Assembly: GCF_019703515.2 (NCBI RefSeq)
Contig: NC_059374.1
Location: 13,738,245 to 13,802,244, forward strand
Reading direction: 5' to 3'
Length of the DNA: 64,000 nucleotides
Origin: Myxocyprinus asiaticus
Lineage: Eukaryota > Chordata > Actinopteri > Cypriniformes > Catostomidae
This document shows, piece after piece, positions 1-10,816 of this stretch (its first letter is position 1; each line of letters begins with the position of its first letter). The position numbers and the translations under genes were made by a program. The notes under the pieces were generated by a model. It had not been told where the DNA came from and searched no databases. It saw only the letters and a program-made list of their open reading frames with translations.

Positions 1-895
1 TCCAAAAAAATAAAAAAATAAAATATTCCGGGTTCAATACAAGTTAAGCTCAATTGACAGCATATGTGGCATTACATTTATAACCACAAAAATAAACATT
101 GACTTGCCCCTACTTTTCTTTAAAAAAAAAAGCAAACATTATATAAATATTTTATAAAATTATAAGCTTCATATTTCTGCCTTTAAACCCTCCGAAATTT
201 GGCCCCATTCTCTTTCATTGTAAGTGCCTCACTGAAATTTAGATTTTTGCTTTTTAAAGAAGAGCGGACAAGTCGAAATTATTTTATGTTGTAAACAACT
301 TTGTCACAAATGCTGCTGACTGAGCTTAATTTGTTAAGCTAACCACATTTGCAAATAGTTGTTTTAAGAATAAATCTCACTAAATTTGGTTCGATTTATG
401 CATAAAACAAGATTTTTTTTAATCTTATTTGAAAAAAAATATTAATTGGGTAAAAAATAAATAAACACAATTTAAGATATATTATTTGAAAGCAAGTCTT
501 ATTTTCCTAAATTGCAGATATTTATTAGATATTTTTAGTGGAAAACAGGACAGAAATACTGATGAAGAAAATGATAACTGAGTGTACCTTCTTCTTTGGG
601 GGTGTACCTTCCCTTCAGTTCAGTTTTTCAAAAGCATTGTCCTGCAATGAGCAACAGACTGCAGTGTCATTCCTAAGAGGCATTAAAGTGTTTCCATATA
701 TCTCATGGTTATAAACTTGCAAAGAAATATTAATCACTGCGGGTACAATTGATTAAAAAGAAGACTGACTATTTTAAGAGTCATGTAGGGTGTTGTCGGT
801 ATCCCTCTGGAAATCATTATGCACTCTGTCACATCGAGGTCTTCGTTATTTTAATAAGCTTTCCTTCTTAAATTGTCTGTTGCTTGGAAAAGAAT
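1..895. other. AT-rich non-coding stretch
   Basis: No open reading frame, splice-bounded exon or transposon end could be supported here. The sequence is AT-rich with several A or T runs (for example near 121-131 and 412-420). It is probably intronic or intergenic filler. Confidence 0.5.
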
Positions 896-1290
896 TAGAA
901 AACGTATCAGCATTGACACTGATTAGTTAAGATACACTAATTCTCCATGCAGAATAAAGTCATCAAGTCATTAATGGTGGGAAAATTAAAAGCTTTTCTT
1001 GGCCACTTGTTTTTCATTCCCCATTGCTCAGGGCAAAATGGCTCCTATTGAGTGCTTTAGTGTGGAGCCCGTAAGAGCGCTTGTGATGGCAATGCCAGCT
1101 TGGAACAGATGGAAAGAGGACTCCTAAAGAGAAATCCCCCTAAAGCATCTGTTAACTGCCTTTGATCAGCCATACATTTTTTAATGGCTTGGGGAGAAGA
1201 TCTCCATTTGATGAATCGATCTCACAGCAAATTGCTTATGGCTCTGTTTTATGATTCTAATCACTGGTCAGTAGTTGGTTTTGTGTTGTT
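896..1290. other. Candidate conserved non-coding element
   Basis: This stretch is complex in composition, free of simple repeats and of the MITE ends seen elsewhere, and rich in short homeodomain-like cores (TTAATGG, TGATCAG, TCTAATCA) and E-box-like CACTTG/CAGATG words. It has no coding frame. That texture is typical of vertebrate developmental enhancers lying in gene deserts. The call is an inference from texture only, since conservation cannot be seen from one sequence. Confidence 0.3.
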
Positions 1291-1314
1291 TTGCATAATC
1301 TTTAGAAACTGTGG

Positions 1315-1432
1315 GGCGAATTCACTAAACAGTTGCGCCACTTTTGCGCTACCCGCAATCTAATTTAACCAGGCACTATATCGGCGCTCATATTGCACTG
1401 TGCTCTGCATATTAAAATTAAGTAGGGCTGTC
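1315..1432. repeat. MITE fragment with GCGC-rich end
   Basis: The stretch begins with a terminal-repeat-like phrase (ggggcgaattcactaaac) followed by repeated gcgc words (ttgcgccacttttgcgc). It is the left flank into which the hAT element at 1433 inserted. The right remainder may continue after 2483 (gattgcgcctta near 2539). No matching right end was found, so the class is unknown. Confidence 0.4.
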
Positions 1433-2475
1433 AATCGATTCGATTTTTTTATCGCATTAATTACGTGGTATTCCAATTAATTAATATCACAGATAGGGCT
1501 GTGTTTTTGTAAGTGCGCAAAATGCAGCGCTACGCACAAAGACCGTGCGTTATGTCTTATCCAATTTTCGTGAGAGTGCTAATACTAAGCGCAATTTTAG
1601 TGCAAGTGGGTGTGGGTGGGAGTGTTTGCGCTAACTGTGGGTGTATGTGCGCAAACTGTGGATGTATTGTATGTTAATGAAGTGGCACAAAGCGCAATTT
1701 GCTATTTTCCTAGACTTAGTGCATGCTTGCACGAAAATACTAAAACTTCATGGCCATGCCCATTGACTTTGCACTTATGACTTATGGCATAGCGTTGCGC
1801 TTAGTGCTCTTAAAATAGGCCCCATAATTTTTTTGCATAAACAGGCTCCCACATGAAGATAATTAAATATATTATAATCAAAATAATTATAAATATTAAT
1901 TATATAATAATTACTGTATATTAAATCAGATAGTATAAAACATTATATTACTGTTGCAGTCGAGTTAAGCATTGATTAGACTATGCAAAAAGTGGCTTTA
2001 GAAGTCAATATACTGGTTTATTTCCATTTCATTGAACATAAGCTTATCACTGGCCTTCAGTCAACAGCAATCTGAGGTAGACTTTGGCTGTTTTCATTCT
2101 TTGGTGAGTTCTCACGTAAATTTTGTGCGTCAGACAGACGCTTTTGTAGCATCTAACTGTGGTTTGCGCCACGTTTTACTGGTTTTCATAAAAAAATGTA
2201 AAACGCTGCATCAAGATAAATGTAGTTTGGAACATTAAAAAATGCATTTTGAGATCCCTTGTTGGTTTGTGCATTACCTGTACAGCTAGAGCTGCACTGA
2301 CTGTCCCCTGCTGACTGATACTAACAAAAACATGAAAGTGGCACATGAAGCTTAAATTGTTCCATTGGTAGGCAAATTCTGAATTTACGTACAGCATGAT
2401 AAATTGTGAATTTTTTAACTTGTTATTTTTATAAAATTAATTCCACTGAATTAACACGTTAAATCGACAGCCTTA
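1433..2475. mobile_element. hAT-type non-autonomous element (TAGGGCTGTC family)
   Basis: Left end TAGGGCTGTC and right end GACAGCCTTA are inverted repeats (9 of 10 positions). They are flanked by 8-base duplications aaattaag (1425-1432) and aaattgag (2476-2483), 7 of 8 identical. An 8-base target duplication is a hallmark of the hAT superfamily. The interior has no transposase and carries the repeat at 1494-1824. Another copy with the same ends lies at 31213-32020. Short frames at 2032-2238 and 2176-2397 are chance readings inside it. Confidence 0.7.
1494..1824. repeat. Dispersed repeat rich in GCGCA words, copy 1
   Basis: This block starts tagggctgtgttttt and ends near aaaataggcccca, with loosely inverted ends. 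It carries characteristic phrases (gtgagagtgctaat, gtgtttgcgcta, tttgctattttcct) that recur in the same order at 61243-61530. It has no coding content and is probably a non-autonomous DNA transposon. No clear target duplication was found, so the class is open. Confidence 0.6.
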
Positions 2476-2483
2476 AAATTGAG

Positions 2484-3474
2484 TCTTTCTTTTCAGCACA
2501 AACACACCTCTTTTCTATGTAAATTAGGCTTGTTATAGATTGCGCCTTAGATATAAAAATCAGCTATATTTGTCTAGGAAAATAAATGTTGTGCTGTGAC
2601 GACCCAAATATACTTCATTTTTATTGTTTTTGAGGTGGTTTTTAGGTGGAATTGTATTATTATTACTTTACTACTCATTGTGTTAATTTATGATTGGAAG
2701 GGATATAATTGTGTATGTGTACCCTCCATGAGTCCAAGACAAATTTCCCTTCAGGGACAGTAAAGTGTATTTCATATAATTTGTTGCCAATTATTTGGGC
2801 GTTACCGCATTTGCTTTTTTTTTTTCGTTCTTTTTTCATGTGAATCACGTGCAAAAGCATCACAAACATATATTGTTAGTGAATTTTACCACCTTGTGCA
2901 TGTGAATGTGAACTGAGGTGAGCCAATATACTGTATTAAAACTTTTGGAGGTTCAGCCAAAGTACGAAACAGGATTGGACTGGATTTAGGCATTCCCTTA
3001 ACCTCCTAATAGCTGTAAAATCCTATTTGATATGAATGCGTTCCTGTGTTTGGGAGGTATGTATTATCGGATTTTTATGCAAACTGCTACAGGACAACAT
3101 TGATATGCCACATTTGCCACCATAATTTCATAGCCTTTCTGTAAGAAGACGTTTTTAGAAGAAGGTTTTGGAGTGTTAACCTGTCATCTTTGGCACAGAA
3201 GGGGCTGTAGCATGATGGTCAGTGTTTTCTCACTGATAGACCCCAACATTTATTTTCTCTCAAGAACCAGAGAACACTGTTGAAAACAGAAAGATTATTT
3301 AGCTTTCTGCTATCAGCATGGTTTTGTGTGAAGCAAATAGTCGAGAATGCATTGAAAAGCCCATTTTAGGGAGTGTATTAGCTACAGTACATCACCTTCG
3401 CACTGAATATGAGCTGAAAGACAGCAGCACACTGTACCCTGCATAACCAGGGAGAATGAAATGCCAAACATAAT
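2484..3474. other. AT-rich stretch, nothing recognised
   Basis: Apart from a possible remainder of the MITE flank (about 2484-2560), no gene, repeat end or RNA was supported. Short frames on the minus strand (2675-2869) have no recognisable content. Confidence 0.4.
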
Positions 3475-3972
3475 CAGTGTTGGGTAAGTTACTCTAAAAA
3501 TAGTAATTAATTACTAACTACTAATTATATCTACAGTGTAATTAGATTACTGTACTAATTACTCTGTCTGAAGAGTAATTGCATTCTTTACTAATTACTT
3601 TCTAAAATCCTTATCAACCTCAACTAGATGAAAAATACAAGGATAGACATGAAACTGTTCTTTTAATTCTTTCAAATAATATAAATAATAATTTCACATA
3701 AAAACAAATAAATTATTAATGAACTGGCCAAAGAATTTAAGGGGGCAGCGTTAAATTAGAAAATATACATTTTAACATTAAACGTTACATTTAAAATTTA
3801 AATTCACTATTGTTTTATATAGAATTGTTCTATGGGCTATACAGTATTTAATGCAATTACATCAGAAGTAACTGTAATTAAATTACTGAAAAATTAAGAG
3901 TAAACCCTTTACTTCGATTTTTTTTTTTATTACAGTAATTAATTATTTAGTAATGCATTACACCCAACACTC
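3475..3972. mobile_element. hAT-type MITE (CAGTGTTGGGTAA family), copy 1
   Basis: Left end cagtgttgggtaagttact and right end acacccaacactc are inverted, and the interior is dominated by repeated taattact/agtaatta words. Related copies lie at 14498-15828, 37252-37555 and 40744-41199. The first of those has a perfect 8-base target duplication, which places the family with hAT elements. No convincing duplication is visible around this copy, so it is probably older or its edge has eroded. No coding content. Confidence 0.65.
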
Positions 3973-5180
3973 AATTTATATCAATGTATAGGCAGGACCT
4001 GAATAGGAAAAGAGAAGCACTGCATCAAACATTCATAGAATCAGAAACATTATCAGTGTCAGCATGAACAAGGAGAGAGATGTTAGTGAACCCAATTGCC
4101 ATTTTTAATGATGAAGAAGACAGTGTACAAATAGAAATAGCGCAAGGCTTAATAAACAAAAGAACAACTTGCCACTCAGTGCCATTATAGATGAGACTAG
4201 ACAATGAGTGAGGAAACACGAGGGAATATATACCGACATGGGAAATAACAACACAAGGAACAGCTGGAAACACTGATGGAAAACAGGTGAATGTAATGAT
4301 GATGGTGCCTGCTGGGAAATGTAGTGTGGGGGAAAAACTACAACATAAAAGTCCATGATAGAGTTAAACTAAGGCTGTGTCTCGTTTGGAAGGCTGCATG
4401 CTAGGTAGGACGCGTCCTTTGAAGGCTGCAATATACCGAGTGTCCTCCTTTAAACAAGCCTTGTTTAAATGAGACGGCCTTCATAGGACAAACGGAAACG
4501 TAACATGGTTGCTATGACAGCACACCACTCTTTAACAAGTGTGAGCGCTTTGAGTGAGAAGGGAACAAAGTCCCTTTAGAAAGGAAATGTATGAGGTACA
4601 TTTTAGGAGAGTTATAATGATGTAAAGAGAAAAGAAAATAGATTTTACAGGTGTACTTTTAGTCTAATAATTTATTTTAATTATATATTAATATAATTAT
4701 ACATATTATATACTCTGCACCCATCTACTGAGGTACTTCAACTTGGGAATTAACATTCCTTACATTTGAACATCATATTTCGGGCAAATTGTCGTCATTT
4801 TTTTAGACATTTCCGTTGAAGCAAAGAATTCTGGGTTATGAGTGCCCACGAAGGATACACCTCATGCATCCTCCGAATTCCCGTGAAAGAAGGTCGCATT
4901 CGAAGGCTGCATTCGAAGTGTCCTATTCGCTTTTCTGAAACGAGACAGCCTCGATGACGTATGCAGCCGACAAATGTGACCTCCGGAGGACGCATCCTTC
5001 CAGACGAGACACAGCCTAAGAGTCCGTGAACATGAAGGGATGTGGCAATCATATTCACAGAAGTAATCTCTTAATCTTTATGAGTTCCCAACTGAGTTCA
5101 ATGTCTCTTTCAGAGAGCAAAACTACTAACGACTCCTGCTCAGGTTGGTCAGAGCTGATTATACCTGAGGGAGTAATCTA
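3973..5180 (-). repeat. LTR-like stretch split by a MITE
   Basis: The parts 3990-4370 and 5020-5100 resemble in organisation the LTRs at 8823-9265, 10817-11230 and 49444-49801. There is a TATA-like segment on the minus strand (complement of gaatatatacc near 4215), followed on the plus strand by aacagctgg, aaacaggtgaatgtaat and ctgggaaatgtagt. I infer a third, degraded LTR family member. Both LTR edges are unclear, so this is a tentative call. Confidence 0.35.
4373..5016. mobile_element. PIF/Harbinger-like MITE
   Basis: The ends ggctgtgtctcgtttggaag and the complement of cttccagacgagacacagcc match at 19 of 20 positions. They are flanked on both sides by TAA (4370-4372 and 5017-5019). A 3-base TWA duplication is the signature of PIF/Harbinger transposons. 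Further inward, gcgtcctttgaaggctgc-like words recur inverted. The middle (4560-4800) is AT-rich. There is no transposase, so it is non-autonomous. Confidence 0.7.
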
Positions 5181-5189
5181 AGAAAAGAA

Positions 5190-6465
5190 AATTATTATTT
5201 ATAAAATAAACAGTTTTACCTTTTGCCAATACCAGAACATAGTGTTTCATGCAACCAATATGCAAGAATGTCATAGGCTTAGACGTTAGAAGTTAAAACA
5301 ACACAGACAAAATTTGACATAAAAAAACAGAACAATAAAAGGCTAAACGCAGACATAAACCTGACATAAACATAGACATTAACACTGCATGAAAACATTA
5401 AACATAGACATAAACATGACAACAATAAACTAAACAGACATAAACTTAGCATTTAAACATGAAACATTGACTTAACTTGACATCAACATACTATAAAATT
5501 TACATGGAAATGTTAAACATACTGTAGACATAAGCTGTGTCTCAAATGAAGAACTATACTACTCACTCACAATATAATGTGCTCTGTGCACTCAGCCATG
5601 TACTGTATGAATTTTCAAAGTGTAGTATCATCCCAAATGAAACACTGATGGTAGTGATGTTTCAAACGCATGCGATGTGTTGCCACTAGCTGTAGCACGT
5701 TAGCCAAACTAAGTTCAACACTTGTATCTCAAGCAACATATTCACACAGCGTGGGATGATGGTAAAGTATTCCACTCACATTTTTAAGGTGCTGTTTTCA
5801 CTGAAGTTTCATTATGCTCTAAGTCACATAGTGTATGATTTTTTTTAAGTCTAGAATCGTCCCAAATGAAACACGGAAGCATTCGCCATTTAACAGTTGA
5901 TGGAAGTGACATTTCAAATGCATGCAATATGTTGCCGCTAGCTTTAGCGCGTTAGCCAAAATCAGTTCAACACTTGTATCTCAAACAACGTACATATTCA
6001 TACAGCGTGGGATGATGGTAGAGCATTCAGCTCATATTTCAACATCCCTTTCACTATGTACAGCAAGTGCTGAGTGCATGAAGTGTCCAACATTCCACAC
6101 ACTTTTTTGATGGTTGAAGATGTGCATCATCTGGGAACTCGTAGTACACTTCTTTTTGTTGCATTTTAGGTGTTAAAATACTACTAGCACTACTTACACT
6201 ACAAAATGACGTAGAATAGTGCAGAAGTGTGCAATTTGGAACACATCTATAAACTTATTAAAGATTAAACAGACAAACTTGACATAAAAAACTAAACAGA
6301 GAGCTAAACTTGACAAAAAAGACTAAACACATCCACAAAAAACAATAGCATAACCTTGACAACAAGGTTATAAACTGAAGTATATGAACTTGACATCGAA
6401 AGCCTAACCAAAGGCATAAAATATGTAAATAAACCTTGCATCAAATATAGACATACAGTTAACAC
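5190..6465. repeat. Degenerate minisatellite-like tract interrupted by a MITE
   Basis: From about 5280 to 5530 and again from 6250 to 6460 the sequence is built from drifting copies of roughly 12-20 bases around the phrases gacataaac, cttgacataaa and aaactaaacag. The two parts are one tract separated by the element at 5533-6248. No coding frame spans it. Confidence 0.6.
5533..6248. mobile_element. MITE with GCTGTGTCTCAAATG ends, copy 1
   Basis: The ends agctgtgtctcaaatg and the complement of caatttggaacacatct are imperfect inverted repeats. The trinucleotide ATA lies on both sides (5530-5532, 6249-6251). Internally there are two diverged copies of a block containing gcatgcgatgtgttgcc, gttagccaaa and cagcgtgggatgatggta (about 5650-5770 and 5910-6030), so the element contains an internal duplication. 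A diverged single copy lies at 33540-34035. The terminal phrase resembles the Harbinger-like MITE at 4373, suggesting a related family. Confidence 0.6.
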
Positions 6466-7207
6466 AAAGTCTTATCCTAAATATATGACTGCCATTATAT
6501 GTTGAACACTTTGTCTAAGCACCCAATGGCCATTTACCTGTTATATGGATTTCATTTAGCCGTGTTAATTCTCTGATGAAGGTGTTCAGATTCACAACTT
6601 GTTACAGGCTCCAACTTTCCCTGCCAACTTCTGCCTTAATCTCCAGTCTGGCCAGGGCTCTTGGGGTTTGTCTTTCATGACTTGAATTTTTTTTTACCCA
6701 TACATAATTCAGTGTTTTGCATCGACTAAGTGCCATATGCTTAATACGCAGGACCAAAGACAATGATGCTTCCTGCATGTTAATATTGTATCAACTTCCT
6801 CTTGTTATGGGTCCACTCTTAAACAGGCAGCACTGAAGATTCGTTTTTTTTATAATGCATTTTCAACCTTTTCTGGGTTTAGTTCTGTAAGAACTAAACC
6901 TGATATCAAATTCTGTAAAAATAAAATATATTTAAAATTGTTTTTTGTTACTATGACTGTAGAACTATAAAATGCTATGATAAAATGCTTAATTTTACAA
7001 CCAGATGCATTTGGCAGAGTGTTGCTGATCAGTAAAAATGCATCAAGTGACTAAGTATAAATAATCTGAGTTTAGTGGTAGTGATAGCAAAGTCAAGTGA
7101 TAGGCCATTTGAATCCCTGCCCTGTGAACACAAGCTTTTTTTTTACAATTGCACCTGTTTCCTGCTCTTCATCCCCTTTAACTTACAACACACAGTCCCT
7201 ACAGTAC
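6466..7207. other. Non-coding stretch next to the candidate exon
   Basis: No repeat end was recognised. The part 6560-6840 is of mixed composition without simple repeats and could be conserved non-coding DNA, but nothing decides this. The donor side of the exon at 7208-7411 begins here when read on the minus strand (gtactg at 7207-7202). Confidence 0.35.
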
Positions 7208-7411
7208 CTGTGGTCTTGGCCGTATGAACATGTTAGCAGTGGCAGCTTGTTGGACAGCATTAGAAATAGCTTCCAGGTTCGCGGCAGGCAACTCCTTCAC
7301 TTTCAGCTTTCTGCGGCGAGCAGCGTTGTGGCTTGTCACGTCTCCTGCGTGGGGCTGATTCTCCAGCCATCTGTCCTTAGTTGTGTCCTGCGTGGCCCTG
7401 TCCCCTTCCCT
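7208..7411 (-). CDS. Candidate coding exon, gene not identified
   Basis: Read on the minus strand, 68 codons are open between a plausible acceptor (gtgtcacag before 7411) and a donor (CAG|GTACTG at 7208/7207). Both boundaries are in phase 0, so the exon could be skipped without a frame change. The segment is GC-richer (over half) than its AT-rich surroundings, and an in-frame TAA lies just upstream of the acceptor. The peptide has an acidic and polar N-terminal part (REGDRATQDTTKDRW), a basic patch (ARRRKLKVKE) and a likely amphipathic helix (ANLEAISNAVQQAATAN), ending FIRPRPQ. The composition looks like real protein with no low complexity. I do not recognise the family. The polypyrimidine tract is weak, so the acceptor could be misplaced. 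The opposite-strand frame is its shadow. Confidence 0.5.
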
Positions 7412-7620
7412 CTGTGACACATGCAGTAATTACAAACACCAGGCCGATAGGGGCCAGCGTGGGGCACGGCATGGAGGCCATCTCTGTTACAGTGTCACTC
7501 AGGTTCCCTACCAAGAATTAGTTGCATGCACTGAAGCAATTTTGTGATGAATACGATCCCCTAAAGCTTGTGTAAACGAGTTATAACGAAGTTATGTCCT
7601 AATAAAAAGGTGTATTAGTG
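7412..7620. other. Flank between exon and transposon nest
   Basis: The first 90 bases are still GC-rich (ggccgataggggccagcg, ggcacggcatggaggcc) and would be the upstream intron or additional exon sequence in another frame. The rest is ordinary AT-rich sequence ending in the 8-base target tattagtg of the large hAT element. Confidence 0.4.
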
Positions 7621-8822
7621 CAATGGTTCTCAACTGGTTTGACTTGAAGACCCAGATTTAACAATGGACATCAAAAGGCAACCCAGCACAGTACCAACAT
7701 AAATACAAATTTGTTTTGAGTAAACAAAATGTCCTTAAAATCAGACATTGAATTCTATTAATGCTACCATGAACTTTAAAGGCTGAAGAATAGGCAAAAT
7801 GATTAACATTACATACACTGTAAAACGTAAAAAACTGGCTATTGTTACCTGTTTTGACTCTTAACCTCCTCAGACCCTGCATCCTCATGTGTGGACATTA
7901 CATTTTGGCTTCGCTATAGGCTATGCATAATTTAATTTCATTTAAACCAACTGCTTTCATGAGACTCTAGGCTGTCATTAAAAGATTAAACTTTCAACAC
8001 ACCGAATCATGTGACAAAACAACATGGCACCAATCTCAGCTGAGTTTGTCTTTGGGAGAAATGGCAACAAACCTCATTTGGTAAGAAACCTCATTAAGTT
8101 ATTACATTAAAACCTGTTTGAGTCAAAAGAGTAGAGTCTCTAGTTTCATCTGATATGCTGTTTTAAACATTTCACCGATTTATCTTGAAAAGGCACACTG
8201 TTAAACACAATGACCACGTACGTGAACTATAGGCTCATTGAGAATCAATGGATGCATCCAAAAGCTGGAAAATTTTGCTTTCAGAGACTATATGGAATTA
8301 GGATGAAAATAAGGTGCATTTCGAACTGTTCTGAGACCAGTGCAGACAGACAGCACACTGGAGGTTAAGTCATTCACTTAATAGGGAGCAAGGGAGCATC
8401 CTATAGCTCTCTATGCTAGGGTGACCAGATGTCCCCATTTTCCGGGGACAGTCCCGGTTTTTAACAGTTTGTCCCTGACTGGAGCTGTCCCCGTTTTTAC
8501 TGCGCATTCGAAACAGTCCACTTAGTGAAAATACATGGCAAGAAAGCCCCTATTGAAGCCTAACGGCAACAAGGTTAATTGTGTGCTATTTATTTTCACC
8601 AACAGAGGGGGCTGCTCACTATAGCACCTTTAAGTCATTCCTCTTCCTTTACTGATTACTTGTTCACGCCAGGAAGCAAGCGCTCTGGGTTTTGGAATGC
8701 AGAAGTAAACGTTTTCAGGGTAAACTTCGACAGTGGTGAATGGGAGATCACAGCAAATATTATTTTCACTTACCCATTTGCTCCAAGACCAAAAAAAAAT
8801 ATAAAATCCACTATTACGTTTG

Positions 8823-9265
8823 TGTTACGCTACTGGGAAGGATGAGACGTGAGAGTGGGGATCAAAATGTAGAGCTATTTATTATGGAACTCAGAAGATG
8901 AAGAAGAAGAAACAATGATGAAAATAAAGCACTGGAGCAAAAGGGAAATCAAACATAACCGCAGTTTGCTGGCTAACTTAATGTGTAACATCAACTAACA
9001 TGCTAACTAACTAACTAACTAACAAACAAACAAACAAACAAACAAACAAACAAACAAACAAGAACCGACAATAAGTGAAGGAAACCAGAGGGTATTTATA
9101 CACAGATTAATAATGAGGGAACAGGGAACAGCTGTGGAGGATGGAGGGCAGGTGAGTGTAATCAAAAAGGTGCATACTGAGAAATGTAGTCCATGAACAA
9201 GAGGAAAAATAAACAGTCACTGAAACTGAACTGAAGATGAGGAAAAACACAGGCAGTTTGTGACA
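8823..9265 (-). repeat. 3' LTR of the gag-only element
   Basis: It is homologous to 10817-11230 with scattered substitutions and small indels. It carries a TATA-like segment (complement of ggtatttata, 9091-9100) and an embedded (AACT)n/(AAAC)n tract at about 9003-9061 in the place where the other LTR has only (AAAC)n. On the minus strand it starts TGTCACAAACTG directly after the G-run. Confidence 0.75.
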
Positions 9266-9281
9266 GAACCCCCCCCCAAAG
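9266..9281 (-). promoter_or_regulatory. Polypurine tract of the LTR element
   Basis: The plus strand reads gaacccccccccc, so the element strand has a run of ten G flanked by purines and T, immediately upstream of the 3' LTR. This is where plus-strand DNA priming would occur in an LTR retrotransposon. Confidence 0.6.
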
Positions 9282-9289
9282 ATGGATGG

Positions 9290-10261
9290 GAAGAAAGGCA
9301 GGGACAAGCAGACCAGGAAGGATCCGGAGTAGTAGGGACAGGTTCAGGGGGCGGAGCCACGGTTGGTTCGGGGAGTTGAGTTTCAGGAGGCTGAGCGGGC
9401 GGAGCTGCAGGAGAAGCTGGAAATTGAGTTCCAGGAGGAGGATCTGGAGGTGGAGTGGGCGGAGCCACAGGATGAGCTGGAAATTGAGCTCCAGGAGGAG
9501 GAGCCAGAGGCGGAGCTGCTGGAGGATCAGGGATTCTTAGGAAGAGCAGGGATTTGAGTCTTGAGAGGAGGAAAAGCGGGCGGAGCCGCTTGAAGAGGAG
9601 TCTCTGGGAGAGCAGGCGGAGCCTCTGGAGGATCAGGGATTTGAGACTCAGGAGGTGGAGCCGGAGGCGGAGCCGCAGGGGGATCAGGGAATTGAGTCTC
9701 AAATGGAGTGGGAGGAGTCCCTGGAGGAGTTTCAGGAGAAGCGGGCGGAGCCGCTGAAGGATGAGTCTCAAAAGGAGTGGGTGGAGCCACTGGAAAGGGA
9801 ATCACAGGGTGAGCAGACGGAACCGCTGGAGGAGGAGTCTCTGGGGGAGTGGATGTGACCACTGGAGGAGGAGTCTCTGGGGGAGTGGACGTGACCGCTG
9901 GAGGAGGAGTGTCTGGGGTAATGGACATGACCGCTTCAGGAGGAGCCTCTGGGGGAGTGGGCAGAGTCGTGGAAGACTCTGAGGGCAGAGTCATGGTCAG
10001 GAGCGCTGGCAGTGACTGGGAAATGGCCTCTGTCGCTGGGAGTGCTGCCAGTGACTGGGAAACGGCCTCCGTGGTCATGGGCAATGGCATTGATGGGAGA
10101 ACAGCCTTTGAAGCTGTGAGTACTGGCAGTGATAGGGGAACGACCTCCGTGGTTGTGAGCATTGGCAGTGATAGGGGAACGATCTCCGTGGTCGTGGACA
10201 CTGGCAATGACTGGGGAGTATTAGCCCTTCTCCTCTTCCGCTTCCGTATGGCTGTGAACAC
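9290..10261 (-). pseudogene. Proline-rich repeat region of the LTR element
   Basis: Two overlapping minus-strand frames (10261-9527 and 9771-9217) encode proline- and alanine-rich sequence. It has repeats of the type TPPETPPP, PPEAPPP and PDPPAAPP, preceded by a basic stretch (IRKRKRRRA) and Thr/Val/Ser-Leu-Pro repeats. The switch between frames at about 9530-9770 and the offset from the gag frame point to small indels in a formerly continuous protein. At the DNA level it is a GC-rich minisatellite (ggaggaggagtctctgggg-like units), in contrast to the AT-rich surroundings. The second frame runs into the 3' LTR. Function is unknown; it may be a gag C-terminal extension. The several plus-strand frames here are shadows. 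Confidence 0.55.
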
Positions 10262-10799
10262 TGCTGTGGGAGACTAGGGAGGCAGAGCCATGGGAGGCTC
10301 GATGAGGGAAGTCTACAGGACCACCGAGGCTGGGGAGGAAGTGGTCTCCATTGAAGGGAGCTCGGAGACCACTGGAGCCGGACGAGGCTTGCAACGCTGG
10401 CTCTGGGACGGACGAGGCTTGCAACGCTGGCTCGTTTGCCGTGGCAGGCATGGGCATTGGCTCATTGGCCATTGAAGGCCTGGAGGGCGAGGCTGTGGAA
10501 GGCCTGGAGGAAGGAGCCGTGGAATTCACTGCAAGAGGGTTGGCCTCCTCCATCGCTCCTACAGTGAAGGCTGATCCACTTAATAACAAAGCCATATCAA
10601 TGAATTGGGCCAGGGTCCAGGGGCTTATGCCATGAGGCATGACGGACTTCACTGGCCCATTCAATCCAGCCCGGAAGAGGTCCTTCAAAGCCACATCATT
10701 GAAGTCATCCTTGTTAGCCAACTCGCAGAATTCCTCCACGTAATCTTCCAGCGAGCAATCCTCCTGATGCAGCTGGAAGAGTCTCACTGCTGGGTTCAT
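10221..10799 (-). CDS. Gag-like protein of the LTR element
   Basis: The 192-residue frame begins 17 bases inside the 5' LTR. Its first 85 residues (FQLHQEDCSLEDYVEEF, DLFRAGLNGPVKSVMP, WTLAQFIDMAL) fit the pattern of the Ty3/gypsy-type retrotransposon gag domain: a Q-rich start, a conserved Y-x-x-x-F helix and an F-x-x-GL turn. The remaining half is Ser/Pro/Ala-rich with a short duplicated EPALQASS unit. No CCHC zinc knuckle and no protease follow. The N-terminus is short for the family, so the original start was probably lost or lies in the LTR. It would package element RNA into particles if expressed. Family assignment is from pattern memory, not alignment. Confidence 0.55.
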   Translation of the reverse strand: MNPAVRLFQLHQEDCSLEDYVEEFCELANKDDFNDVALKDLFRAGLNGPVKSVMPHGISPWTLAQFIDMALLLSGSAFTVGAMEEANPLAVNSTAPSSRPSTASPSRPSMANEPMPMPATANEPALQASSVPEPALQASSGSSGLRAPFNGDHFLPSLGGPVDFPHRASHGSASLVSHSSVHSHTEAEEEKG

Positions 10800-10816
10800 G
10801 TCTAGGTCGGTTCTTC

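Noticed and set aside
7097..7417. 106-codon plus-strand frame
   Set aside because: It is antisense to the candidate exon at 7208-7411, which has better splice context and composition.
9286..10277. Several plus-strand frames rich in Arg, Gly, Ser or Glu
   Set aside because: They are shadows of the minus-strand proline-rich coding repeats of the LTR element.
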